In this document: positions 24,304 to 35,506 of the stretch, one piece after another | How the letters are laid out: every line of letters starts with the position of its first letter | Position numbering within the stretch: position 1 is the first letter of the stretch | Source: Nymphaea colorata | Lineage: Eukaryota > Streptophyta > Magnoliopsida > Nymphaeales > Nymphaeaceae | Direction: 5' to 3' | DNA: 64,000 nt | Assembly: GCF_008831285.2 (NCBI RefSeq) | Contig: NC_045149.1 | Coordinates: 20,289,035 to 20,353,034 of the forward strand | The notes under the pieces: model-generated | Told to the model about the DNA's origin: nothing | Databases searched by the model: none | What the model saw: only the letters and a program-made list of their open reading frames with translations | Position numbers and translations under genes: made by a program

Positions 24304-27300
24304 TTACCTGACCTGAATTATGCCTGCGCTTACAAGCTTCTGTATCTTGTGCATCACCTGGGGATTCTTTAGATGCTCTTGTGCGGCCCTTGGGTTCTCC
24401 TGGAAATCAATTAGTACCTGCACACATCCCCGGTTAAAGCATTATAATCACACGACACGCACAGGGCACAAACACGCAACAAACCCCCAAATACGCAGAT
24501 ATTGTTAGACTACCTGTCTCATAATAGGATCTGACAGGATATTTTGTATCTCAGGATCCTGCATTGCCTTTGCCTGAGGAAAAGGAAAGAAAGAATTATA
24601 AGTAGGAGCAAGAAAATCACACCAACGGCGTTTGTGTCCTGAACACAATGTGCATAGTGTTCAAATCCATAACATACCTGTCTCTCCTTTAGCTCCTCGG
24701 GGCTTACCTCACCTCTGTTGGTCTTGTTAATCTGCTCAATACACCTGCGGTGGGACAAAGATTGAATAAGAACTTGTGCATGAAAGCATGCATGCAAGTG
24801 AACGTGTGTGTGTGAGAGAGAGAGAGAGATACCTCCGAACACCATCCATCAACTCTTGGTTGTTCTCGTCGTGTTTCAACCCCTCTTGGTATGTCTCCAA
24901 CGCCTTGTCGTATTCCTTCATCAAGAACTGTATCGCACCCTTCCTCGAGTACCCCTTCGGGAATGCAGGATCAAGTTCGATACACTTCTCAGCATCCTTC
25001 AATCCCTCGGGCAACGCTCCCAGCTTAGTGTAGCAGGCAGCTCTATTACTGTAGACCTGCATTCGGCAAATTCATCAGTTCGCATAAACGGGATACAAGT
25101 CAACAGCTAGCTCGAACTCCGAAACAGGTGAATTCCCCAATGAATAAGTGCAGGTAACTGAATGGACTTGGTGTCTAAAAACTAGTCCAGCATTATCTCT
25201 GAAAACCAACAAAAAACAGAAGCTGAAGAATGTAGCATAATGACTTGCCTTTGCGTCACGAGGATTCCTTCTAATGGCTTCTGTGTAATGCTTCACGGCT
25301 TCAGGATACTTCTGTTGCTTAAAATATTCATTGCCTGTTCAAATGATTAAAAACAAGATTCAGGCAAAGCTATGAGAAGGCAAAGGTTAAGAACTTATCC
25401 AACACGGAAATGCTGCGCGGTGCGAATTTCATGACACCACGGTAGCTAAACGAACAGCATGACCAATTTTCAAGATGCAAAGCTGACAGCCCAACATTGT
25501 GAGCATTAAATTAAAGAACATAAACAAATTTAAGGATATATGATATAAGGTCATACTATGCAAGGCATTGCCACAAATATCTCCATTCTTTCTTAAATCA
25601 GAAAATACAAACAAAAGAAAAAAAACCTATTTGAAAAAAATGAAGATCTCTTGCTTTCTCCTGTTTTCCCCTATTTATAAAATATATATTTCTTGTATTT
25701 CTTGACATTTCTTTCAACTTTTTGTTTAGTTATTTGAAATTCTCAAGACTTTCCACAAAAAAGAAGAAGAAGAAGAAGACGACTTTCCGACTCTACCACG
25801 AATAACAATCCAAGAACAATAGCTATGAAAATGCATCAAGGCTGAAAAGGCAGCCCAACGGAGCTAAAAGAAAGTGCCGTAGATTGATCTCAATGTCCCA
25901 AATTACTATTCATCCCCTGCTAACTAATTGCCATTGAGAACAATCATGGGAAGAATGAGGAAAACTTGAACTAACAAAAATTTCCATACAAGCATCAAGC
26001 GTCTATATTACAAGCCCAAATCATGCACTTAAAGGATATTTTTACCAGGGTCCAACATCGATATTCAAAAATACCATCGGTTTACCATCCTGAAAGTAAA
26101 CATCTTACCTTTCTCACGTTCTTCGTCTGCTAGTTTGGGATCAAAGTATTCTTGTTGCTCTAAATCCTTCTTTGCCTTCTCAGCATCATTAAGCTTCTTC
26201 AAGGTGTCTGGGTTCCTATATTCAGTTAATGCTTTCTGGAATGTTTCAATAGCTGGCTCATAATCTTTTGAACATTTTGCCAGCTTCACCAAGGCAGATC
26301 CTTTGCGAGTCAAAGCCCTTGAGATCATCTTGAAGTCTGAATGAAGCTCTCGTCCTCTCTCCACAGCCTTGTCACAATCTTTAATGCAATCTTCGTACTG
26401 AAACAGGAAGGAAACCGATCTTGGTTGATTATCACAGGAAGAAACATAAAGAATCATCATTAAAAGAGATGCATGACTTCAGAGTTCAGAGACAACTTCG
26501 AAGAAACAAGTAAACCTAGGATAAAGGGAAGAGCTTCCTGTTTCCACTATAGACCTAAAGAGCAGCTAAATTATACACTCCTCCCAATTCAGAATAATGA
26601 ATATGTAGATTATCTACAAGTCCATAACTGGCACATGCAGGGCAGACATCAGCATCATCCTAAAGCCTGACGAGAGAGAATATGACTCTCAAGTAAAGTC
26701 AGTTTTATATAGCTAGATTCTTGTTATGATTAGATTAGAAATTACATTAGAAATGACAGAAGTCGTCTTCTCTTCAAAGCAAAAAGCATACTGACTCTCT
26801 TTCTCTCTTGCACACATACATTTCTTATATCACCATATAAATCACTACAGTTCAACATGATACCGGAGGATCTAAATTGCAACGCTACCAGGTGCCTGAA
26901 TTTTACTGAATCAATCGATTTGGCCTTTTAAGTGGGCAGTGGTCCACCCATTTTCATTTATATAATGTAAAATTTTTGACAATGTCCTTCCTAGCCTTAC
27001 TGCTATCATGATATCATAATTATAGCTCCTCATATCCTATCCGATCAAAATTTGACATTTGCTTGAAATTCAGATACTTCATAATAACAGCCAGCCAAAA
27101 GCTAATCACGAGAAACTCATCTGATCTGACCGTTTATCCGTAAGCCTCCTTATGCAGTTGAACTTGGACCATACTTTATTTTACCATATCTTGAATAGAA
27201 GCGAACATCTAAGCCACTCACCCTCCAAAACAAATTTGCTTTTCATCATACCCAAAACTAGCGGGAGTTCCAATGCAAACTGCACCTAACCGATATCTAA

Positions 27301-28931
27301 CCTAAAAATTTCGCTTTAAAAGCTGGCATTTTTGAGGCAAAGGTAACAAGCACGCAAATGAAAAGGGATCTTGAATATCAACAATCGCACCCCAGAAAGT
27401 AGTGGATAAGAGAAATAACCAACACCAGGTACAATTTCCTTTTTCTTGCTATTCCTCAGTAAACAAATTCATGCTTAACAGCCTTAAGGCTTAAACCAAT
27501 TTTCCAGGAAATAACAAAGCTACAAGCACAGTAACCAAATTAACCCCATTTTGCAACTTCATGTCCTCCTAAAGATGCAACACCATCCAAAGAAGGTGAA
27601 CAGGAACTTGAATTTAGTTCTATTTTATGGTTGCCATATGTTACATACGATACGCATTCAACTACCAGCAACAAGCCAAGGATGATGCCGTAAAATCAAT
27701 TCTGATGAGATATTAGACACCATAATTACTCTGATTAACAAGTCTAACGCAAAAAAGGTTGTATAAGTCTAGAGTCTATTTCATACACCAAAGGCCCCAG
27801 ATAACACGAAAACAAAACTATAACAGGATAAATGGTCAAAGAATTCATGCACAACAATCGCTATATACCAAAGAGAGGAACTCTATAAATATATAATCTA
27901 CTAAATGGACCAACATACGCCAAACAATGGATGCAGTCCCACATAATGTCTAATGTAAGGGTGAAACAGTTACTCGGAAATGAAAAAGGACCAATTAAAG
28001 TAGAAGCATTACACACCTTCCCCATCTCCATGTAAACTGCTGCTCTGTTGGTCAGATAGGAAATGTCCTGGTCATCTAGTTCCATTGCCCTCGTGTAATG
28101 CTCGATAGCCTCCTCGAATTCCTTCTTCTTGTAGGCTGCATTACCCTTCTCTTTCTCCCTCTGAGCCTCCGCCTTCCTCTCCTTCAACTCCTTTCCCTCC
28201 TCGCTCACATCCATGGGCTCCGGCTCTGGTGCGGGCTCTGGCGCCGGATCCTTCTTCGGCAGCGGCTCCTCCTTCGCCTCGTGAGAGGCGGCCATCGGCG
28301 GCACGTCTCGCTCCATGTCCTCCCGCGTCGCCGTCTTCAAATTCACGTTGAGCAACAAACCCACAACCTGCATCATCCGCGGATCCTGCAGATACATGCT
28401 GAGGTTGTTCGGGTTCTTCTGCACGTCCTGAATCATCTTGATAAAGTCCGGCTGCTGGAGGTATGCCCTTGTCGTGGGGTCAGCAGTGAGTTTGGCCCAC
28501 AACTCCGGTCCCTGGAAGATGTTACCAAATGGCGACGCTCCCGCCCCGCCTCTGGAGCCGGAGCTCCGCCTCCGGCTCGCGAGCGCCGATTCCGCATCTG
28601 CGAGCCCCGATTTCAGGCCTTCATTCGAGGGATCGAGTTCAAGCCCCTTCTTGTACGCAGCGACGGCCTCATCCAGGTTGCCGAGGCCGACGTGCGCGGC
28701 GCCGAGCCGGCTGTAGCCCTTGGACCAGTCGGGTTTGAGCTCCACAGTCTTCTTCGCATCGGCAAGCGCGTCGGAATACTTATGGAGGGAGGCGTAGGCG
28801 GCGGAGCGGTTCGAGTAGAGAACGTGGTTCGACGGAGCCAGGGCGATCGCGTCGGAGAAATGCCGGGCGGCCTCTTCGAACCGCCCGGCGGAGAACGCCG
28901 CGTTTCCCTTGGCCTTGGCCTCTTCCGCCAT
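24304..28931 (-). CDS. HOP: HOP/STI1, Hsp70-Hsp90 organising co-chaperone
   Basis: HOP is a cytosolic adaptor that bridges Hsp70 and Hsp90 through TPR domains. Seven exons, 28017-28931, 26109-26397, 25249-25334, 24833-25056, 24678-24744, 24514-24573 and 24304-24417, give 584 residues, the normal plant length. Domains in order are: TPR1 (about 2-105, [20 protein letters not shown]); a Gly/Ser linker; the DP1/STI1 motif ([20 protein letters not shown], about 170-210); a Pro/Glu-rich linker; TPR2A (about 255-370, starting [20 protein letters not shown]); TPR2B (about 395-500); and DP2 at the C-terminus ([15 protein letters not shown], then [16 protein letters not shown]). The start at 28931 ([10 protein letters not shown]) matches the family. 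The intron after exon 3 has a GC donor (AAG|gcaagt), required by phase. Intron 1 is about 1.6 kb. A perfect heat shock element lies about 195 bp upstream. Confidence 0.97.
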
Positions 28932-29125
28932 GGGAATTCCTCTCACTCCCGGGGAGTTCAAGAGAAAGCTAGGGTTTCAGAAGAGCGCGTTACAGGAGAA
29001 AGGGAATGACGATTGACGACGAGCAAACAAAGAGAAGATGCAGAAGAAAACGATGCGATCATCGTCTCAGAAGGGCCGCCGTCCTTAAGGTGGTGAGAGA
29101 GAGAGTGAGCGTTCTGGCGTCCGCC

Positions 29126-29138
29126 TTCTCGAAGCTTC
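29126..29138 (-). promoter_or_regulatory. heat shock element upstream of HOP
   Basis: TTCTCGAAGCTTC is a perfect three-unit HSE (TTCnnGAAnnTTC), the binding site of a heat shock factor trimer. It is followed by CGGCGAA, an offset fourth unit. It lies about 195 bp upstream of the HOP start codon. STI1/HOP genes are heat-inducible in plants and yeast, so a functional role is likely. Confidence 0.7.
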
Positions 29139-29299
29139 CGGCGAAAACCAGAAACTGGCAGCTCTCTTCCAACGTTCTAGGTCGAGTCGCACGGTTCAAA
29201 CGATTCCGTATCGGGTTCTGCAAGGCCTTAGGCCTCTGTCACGGACTACGGTTGTGAGGGCCGAACGTTGTCTCGGTTGTAAACATTGATGCCTGTTGG

Positions 29300-30840
29300 C
29301 TGATAACTATTGTATCGTTCCTTCTTGACAAACATACCGATTCGAACCCTTTCGAAAATCGTCTTCCAAAGGTGAACACGAACGAAGTTGAGTGGAGTCG
29401 AGTTGAGTCAGTTTAAGCTCGGCTCGACTAATGAGACCTCGAGCTTGACTTGACTGTTACTCAAGAATAACTCGACCAAAGCAGCTCAAACTCGACTTGA
29501 CAGTTATATATTGAGTTCTAACTCAGCTCGACTAATGAAACCTCGAACTCGACTTGACTCAAGCTCAAGAATAGCTTGATGAAAGCAGCTCGACTTGACA
29601 GTTACGTATTGAGCTCGAGTTGAACTCAATTAAAGCTCGACAAACTCGTTTGAATAGAATTGATATTCATTGTTACGTGTTAAGCTTGAGCTTGACTCGA
29701 TTAAGCTCCACAAACTCGTTTTAATAGAATTGATATTCACCTATACCTCTTGAGCTTCAACTCAAATCGATTAAGGCTTGACAAACTCGTAAACTCGTTT
29801 GAATATATCGACTTGATTAAAGCTCGACAAACTCGACTAAGGCTCGAGCTCGACTCGGCTGTTACGTGTTGAGCTCAAACTCAACACGATTATTTAAACG
29901 AGTCGACTCATGAATTCGAGCTCGACTCATTAAGCAAATGACTCGGCTCCAACTCGTTCACGAGCCAAACTTTAACGAGTTGAGCTATTCGAGCTCAACT
30001 CGTTGTTCACCGCTAAATCCAAATAAACTTATATGTGTAGGAATTAATAGCTTAAACTGGGGTTGGTAGACTATTAATCTCTATTATAAATCATTGCAAC
30101 ACCAACATTTGGATGCCAAACTGGACCCATAATTCTTGAAATCTTTAATAACGCATTGGAATTCCAGTGATCTTTTGGTGCACCAAAAAGTTCCTTCTCT
30201 ATTGCTCCTTTTCTCTCTTTCCATTAACAACAAAGCCATGTTTGGTAGATGTCAAGATTTAGATTTAGAAAACGAAACCAGGATCTGGTTGAATATCCAG
30301 AAAGTTCGTTTCAAATTGAAAAACATAAATGAATACCCCGAAGTGGGTTCCTTTTTAGCACTATTTAGTATAGTATTCCTTATCCTACTTTGTCATTAAA
30401 AAAAACAAAGATGTGGATTCAACACAAGAATGCGAAAAAAAATTCGCAGTTTCTTTTAGAATCAAGACATCAGCAGGCAGATTTTATAAAGTAAACACAT
30501 CTTCTGAAGCTTAGTATAAAAATATATATCACTTACTAAAATACCAATTAAAGTTTTTTGTTGTCTATTTGAGTTTTTCATGGCATGCAAGACGAGAGTT
30601 CATGCATGGTGTTCCATGGATCCGGTTATCCAATTTCACACTCAAATCTAGATCCATGTTGTCAATCAGATCCGATCATAGCAAATCTGCACTCGAGATC
30701 TGATGTTTCAAATGGATCATGTTCAAAGTTCAGATCCAAGCCCAAAACTAAAACAAATCCGATAAAGTGCGGGTCCAACCCGAGTCCGAACCAATTGCAC
30801 CACACACACTTTACTTAACATGGTAGAAGATGGCCAACCT
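29300..30840. repeat. intergenic stretch with degenerate CTCGA-rich repeats
   Basis: From about 29385 to 30010 the sequence is a patchwork of GAGCTCGAC, AACTCGTTTGAATAG and AGCTCGACTTGA blocks recurring at irregular intervals of roughly 100 bp. This is typical of a decayed dispersed repeat with internal duplication. The rest, to 30840, is AT-rich with no gene. A short related block is at 35710-35830. Confidence 0.6.
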
Positions 30841-30865
30841 CAAGGCACCCTTTTGCTTTTGCTTT

Positions 30866-30873
30866 TATAAAAT
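30866..30873 (+). promoter_or_regulatory. TATA box of the PDLP gene
   Basis: TATAAAAT lies 93 bp upstream of the ATG, giving a predicted leader of about 65-70 nt that includes a GA-rich tract at 30930-30963. Confidence 0.6.
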
Positions 30874-30965
30874 AGGATCCCACCAGTCTCTAGACAAGCC
30901 AAAAGAAGTAGAAGAACAATTCAGGTCCAAGAGAGAGAGACAGAGAAAGAAAGAGAGAGGAGGAG

Positions 30966-32098
30966 ATGGGTTCAGAGAAGCCATGGCTGTGGGGAAGCAT
31001 TCCTCTGATGGTTCTCTGTGTCCAGTGTTTGATCACATCACTAGAGGCAAAGTCTGAGGCCTTCATCTATGCAGGGTGCTCTCAGGACAGGTACGACCCT
31101 GCCTCCCCCTTCAACAACAACCTCAACTCCATGCTCACATCCTTCATCAACTCTGCCTCTGCTTACTCCTACAACAACTTCTCCATCCCCGACTCGGCCG
31201 CGCCGATCTACGGGCTCTACCAGTGCCGCGGCGACCTGAGCCTAGACGACTGCTCCAACTGTGTCCGGAACGCCATAGCCCAGCTCACCTTGGTCTGTGC
31301 CAATGCTTATGGGGGCGGCCTGCAACTTGATGGCTGCTTTGTTAGGTACCAGAACTTCGACTTCTTGGGCAAGCTTGATACGTCTATGGTGTACAGCAAG
31401 TGTAGCAAGAGCAGTACCAATGATGCTCAGTTCTTCACTAGGAGGGATGATGTCCTTGGGGACCTGCAGTCCGGGAAAGGGTTCAAGGTGAGCTCGGCCA
31501 GTTCGGTCCAGGGCTACGGGCAGTGCCTCGGAGACTTGAGTTCGAGCGACTGCACGCCGTGTTTGGCTACCGCCGTCGAACGGCTTAAGACCGTCTGCGG
31601 ACCGGCCATGGCCGGAGATGTGTACCTGGCTAAGTGCTATGCACGGTACTGGGCAGCCGGATACTACCCGAACAATTCTCCAGGTAAAGATTCAGACTTG
31701 CAGCATCATCTTTGATCTAAAACTTCCTGGTTGAAAATTTTTGCCTACTCCACATAGACCCGGCTGATTCCATCAAACACTCTTTTGTGAGAGTGTTTCT
31801 TGGGCATTGATTATTTCATAGGAAAATCGCTAGAAGGGGCAATTTCCAGTACTTTAAATTTGTTAACATAACTTTATTAAAAAAAAAAAAACTGTTCAAT
31901 TCGGCTTACTTATGCTTTAAGAACAGTGAGTTGCACATATATTGGACGTCATGGGTGCATTCTACCAATTTTATTATAAGAAAGGGACGATTAACTCGTG
32001 CTACCTTTTATCTTCTTTATGTATTGCTTCATTGTTTGACGTGGACAAGATGGAAGCACCTTTTTTTTGGCAATAAAAAATAAAAAAGATCAAAGATC

Positions 32099-32141
<43 letters not shown>

Positions 32142-32264
32142 GAAATTGTTTCTTTTTATTTTTTTCTCAATCATCTATTTGCTTTGCATGAACAACCTAC
32201 TTAAATGACTAAGTGATTCTAGGTAACCAGAATTATCATTTATTCAAACACTCTCTCTCTCTCT

Positions 32265-32298
<34 letters not shown>

Positions 32299-33221
32299 CA
32301 GCATGATTAGGAAGTCCAGTCAAAAAAGTTTGGGGCCTGCGTGATAAAGTGGTAGGCATGGCCCACCGTGTTATGAAAGCTGCTTAGATGTTTGAACTCG
32401 GTGGCATTGCTCCCCATTAGAATCCCTTTCCCAAATAGCATAGCCTTGGTCAGATTAGATTCAAAATCTCCCAACTAAATTCAATGAATTAGTTACTATT
32501 ATATGTGAAACAAGGGAAGTTGGCATAGAATCACATCTTCTATCAAATTGCTGATAGGAGAGCATGAACCATTGCAGGAGAATATGATTCTCTAGTGGAG
32601 TGATGCTGCCATGCCATGAAAAAAATGCGATCAGTGACCTCTACTGCACTGAGTTGTGGATGAGAATATCCTGCTAGCGGTTGCGTAATCGAGCCGCATA
32701 ATCTTGCAAGCTTGTGGTCCGCAAACACCTTTGATTATGGTAAGGTGGTTCGAAGCAGTGGCGGAGCTAGGTGTGGGCAATTGGAGCTAGGCCAGGGTTT
32801 GTGTGGGCAGTTGCCCACATAAAACCGCATAATCTCATTCATTTGTATCTTAATTCCTACACAACTTAGTTCATTACATGCATTTGTCCCTTAAGTTTAA
32901 GATTTCTTATATTAGTGTCCCTCAACTACAAATTTGATTATGTCCTCATGGATGGTGCTGCAGATCCTCCACAGGAAGATGAAATTGGAAGAACAGTTGC
33001 TATAATCATAGGAGTGGTAGCAGGAGTAACGCTTCTGGTGGTTGCCATGGCTGTCTTAGTAAGATCATTAGGTAATTTGCCACCTATCTTGCTTCGTCTT
33101 CTTCCTATTCTTCTTCTTTGTAAGTGCTGTCTGCAAAAGCCAGTGGTTGGGTTTTCTTTTGCTTTTTCTCTTGAGCAAAGATGTCGGTCTTCACATATTT
33201 TCTTTTGTTTTTGCAGGCTAG
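30966..33221 (+). CDS. PDLP: plasmodesmata-located protein (PDLP), double DUF26 receptor-like protein
   Basis: PDLPs are type I membrane proteins of plasmodesmata that promote callose deposition and limit cell-to-cell movement. Exons 30966-31683, 32964-33071 and 33217-33221 give 276 residues. A signal peptide of about 28 residues (IPLMVLCVQCLITSLEAKS) leads into two DUF26 domains, each with the C-x8-C-x2-C signature: CRGDLSLDDCSNC and CLGDLSSSDCTPC. There is no kinase domain. Exon 2 encodes a short acidic stalk and one membrane helix (TVAIIIGVVAGVTLLVVAM), followed by VLVRSLG. With the canonical acceptor at 33217 the stop codon comes right after the junction, leaving a very short cytosolic tail as in other PDLPs. 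An acceptor four bases later (CTAG) would add ESGNVYSSAPK. Intron 1 (about 1.3 kb) carries TA microsatellites. Confidence 0.9.
32104..32140. repeat. (TA)n microsatellite in the PDLP intron
   Basis: About 18 TA units. A second CT-then-TA run follows at 32252-32296 in the same intron. Confidence 0.95.
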
Positions 33222-33299
33222 AAAGCGGAAACGTTTATTCCTCTGCTCCAAAGTAAAGCAGTCCGACTCAGACTCTTTTATCTTTTTGTTGGGGTACTA

Positions 33300-35506
33300 A
33301 AAGAGTTCCACTCGTTCCAAATGTTTGTAGAGAAAAAAAAACAATCTTCAGATCCAAATTTTATTATTCATGCCCAAATCCAGATTTTATTATTCAAGAT
33401 GGGATGCTGGGAACATGTCACTCTCTATATTGGGTTTTAGATTTTTTTTTTTCCTTTTCTTTTTTACAGAGAGGAGTGGGACATTTGAATCTTAAGGGGG
33501 CGTTTGACAGGCGGTTGTTTTTTTTTTTTTTTTTTTTGAATCCTTTTTTTGGTTAGAAATTTTAGACAACATTGAAAGTAGTTCATGAACAAACCTTTTC
33601 TACTTTGTATGAGCTCTGACTTGTTTTCCAAGGAAACTTAGAATTCTAATTGTGAACTTTTTCTTTAGTTAAAGAGAAGAACCAGGCTAAGCATTAGTAG
33701 ATTGAGTTGCAAGTATGCACCAAAGAAGGGTGGAGGTATTTTTGAATTTTTTTTAAGAGTAATAGACATTTTAAACTTTTTCATTTTTTTAAAATTTGAA
33801 CAAACTACTTTTAAAAATCTAAAGGGAGCCGTGGCCCCTGCTGCCATCCCTTGGCTCCACCCCTAGATTTTGAACGTGTGCTTTTAAAATAAATGAGGTG
33901 AGGTCGAGAGTACTGAGATGTTGAATTGAAGAACCAGCTCATGCTAAGATGACTAAGTTTTGAACCACGCCTCAAGGGGCATAGCGTAGCTGGTCGAGTT
34001 AGGGGCCTGTATTTGTATTAAGGCAGGTCTCAAGTTCGATTCCCGTGGGCGCTATGTTCATGTGTCTTAAGGCGGTAGGGCGCGACACCCAAGCTGAAGG
34101 GTGCACCGTTGCTATCGCTGACACCGACGCCGCTCAGGACCCCGGAGACAGGGAGAATGGGGGGGCCTTCGGGCCTTTTTCGGGCGATGGGTTTCATACC
34201 CCTTGCTCACCCGAAGTTCTGAACCACATGACTTGAACCAGCAATTGGATGCCAAAAACTAACTGGTTAAGGCGAAACTCAAAAAGTCCCAAGTTGCAAA
34301 AGCAAACCTAAACCACGTCAGTACCATTTTAAATTCCATCAACTTGTCAAATTTTATATGCTAATGCCTCCTATTGCATCTATTAAAAAATAAATAAATA
34401 AATTTTACGCGAGAAGCCGCTATTAAGGTGCCGCAGTACTCAAGTAAATTTATTTAACATATAAACAATAAACAAGTGTTACATAAATCTACTCCAAAAT
34501 TGTATCGTGAAACAGTTTCTAATACCCCTTAGCAAGCATCATCACTTCTTTGGAACGCAGCATTAAATCTGATTTTTTAGGAATTATTTGATAATAAGAA
34601 CACATTGTTATTGTCTTCGCACTGTTCCATGAATCTTAATACAGATTTATTAGACACAAGAACAATGTAATATTACTCTTGGCAAACACCAGCACTAAAA
34701 TGTTCATATGAGCAAGGGGTGTGTCCCATCCCCACGGACTGGAAGGAACGCCCACTACTTCAAAAAAGAAAAAAAGCCTTATTTTTTAGTTTAAGTTAAA
34801 GAAATCATTCACGCTGTTGCAGTACTGTTCAGTTACTAAGTTAAAGAAATAATTGTTACTATTCCATGAATCTATCATATTTAAAGTCACTCTTCCATAA
34901 ATCTATCATATCTAAAGATTAGAACGAAGATTGAAGAAGATTATTGGAATGCTGTCACGTAGTACTTCACGATGTTATTGTTTCCCAATGCCTCTTTTTA
35001 AGAGTCCAAAATTGTGTACAATCCTCCCTTGTGCCATCCTCCCTGCAAGGCACAGCTAAGCCAAAGTGGTCGCATCCACACGCCCTTGTGCCATGCACAG
35101 AGAAACCAAAGTGTGTTTGCGTCCATGGAAATCAAACACACAAAAAGGCCACATCGATCGATATCGCATCCATGGGAATCAAACAGAGGCCGCATCCACG
35201 AAAATGAAACTTGACGACATAAGCTGTCTCTAGCACCAGCTCGATCGACCTGGGCACCTGGCTAACATAAAATTGACAAACTTTGCCTATATATATATAA
35301 ACCACTGGAACTCAAATCCCACAAAGCCTATGCAGACATAGGGCATACGCACATACACGTCATCTATATGACACAATTAAGGTCATTTGCTTACAAGAAT
35401 AGTCCGTAATAGAAGATGGAGGAGGCCTTTATGTATGCTCTATACATGATTGCCCTTTATGTATAAACACCCTTTTAAGAAAGGTCTTTTATTTTCTAAG
35501 TACTAT
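33300..35506. other. intergenic stretch between PDLP and VPE
   Basis: No protein gene is supported. Contents are a GGGGGCGTTTGACAGGCGG sequence at 33496 that resembles a MITE end followed by a long T-run, a GGAGCCAAGGGATGG-type repeat end near 33850 (minus strand), the SINE-like block at 33973-34230, and short imperfect duplications at 34790-34930 and 35060-35210. In the last of these, GCRTCCATGGRAATCAAACA is repeated. Confidence 0.5.
33973..34230 (+). mobile_element. tRNA-derived SINE-like element
   Basis: TAGCGTAGCTGGTCGAGTTA fits a tRNA A box, and AAGTTCGATTCCC, about 50 bp downstream, fits a B box. The 5' CATAGCG and the 3' CGCTATG (34050-34056) are complementary, as in an acceptor-like stem. 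A GC-rich body unlike its AT-rich surroundings follows to about 34225. I found no clear target duplication or poly(A/T) end, so the limits are approximate. It is not a functional tRNA gene, because no standard cloverleaf forms. Confidence 0.55.

Noticed and set aside
28098-29009. 303-codon plus-strand frame
   Set aside because: Exact antisense shadow of HOP exon 1.
32333-32420. Second tRNA-like sequence in the PDLP intron
   Set aside because: The A box is poor and the B box (TTTGAACTCGG) lacks the conserved C, so I cannot support a tRNA or SINE here.
33977-34056. Functional tRNA gene at the SINE head
   Set aside because: Only A and B boxes and an outer stem are seen; there is no anticodon arm or standard cloverleaf.
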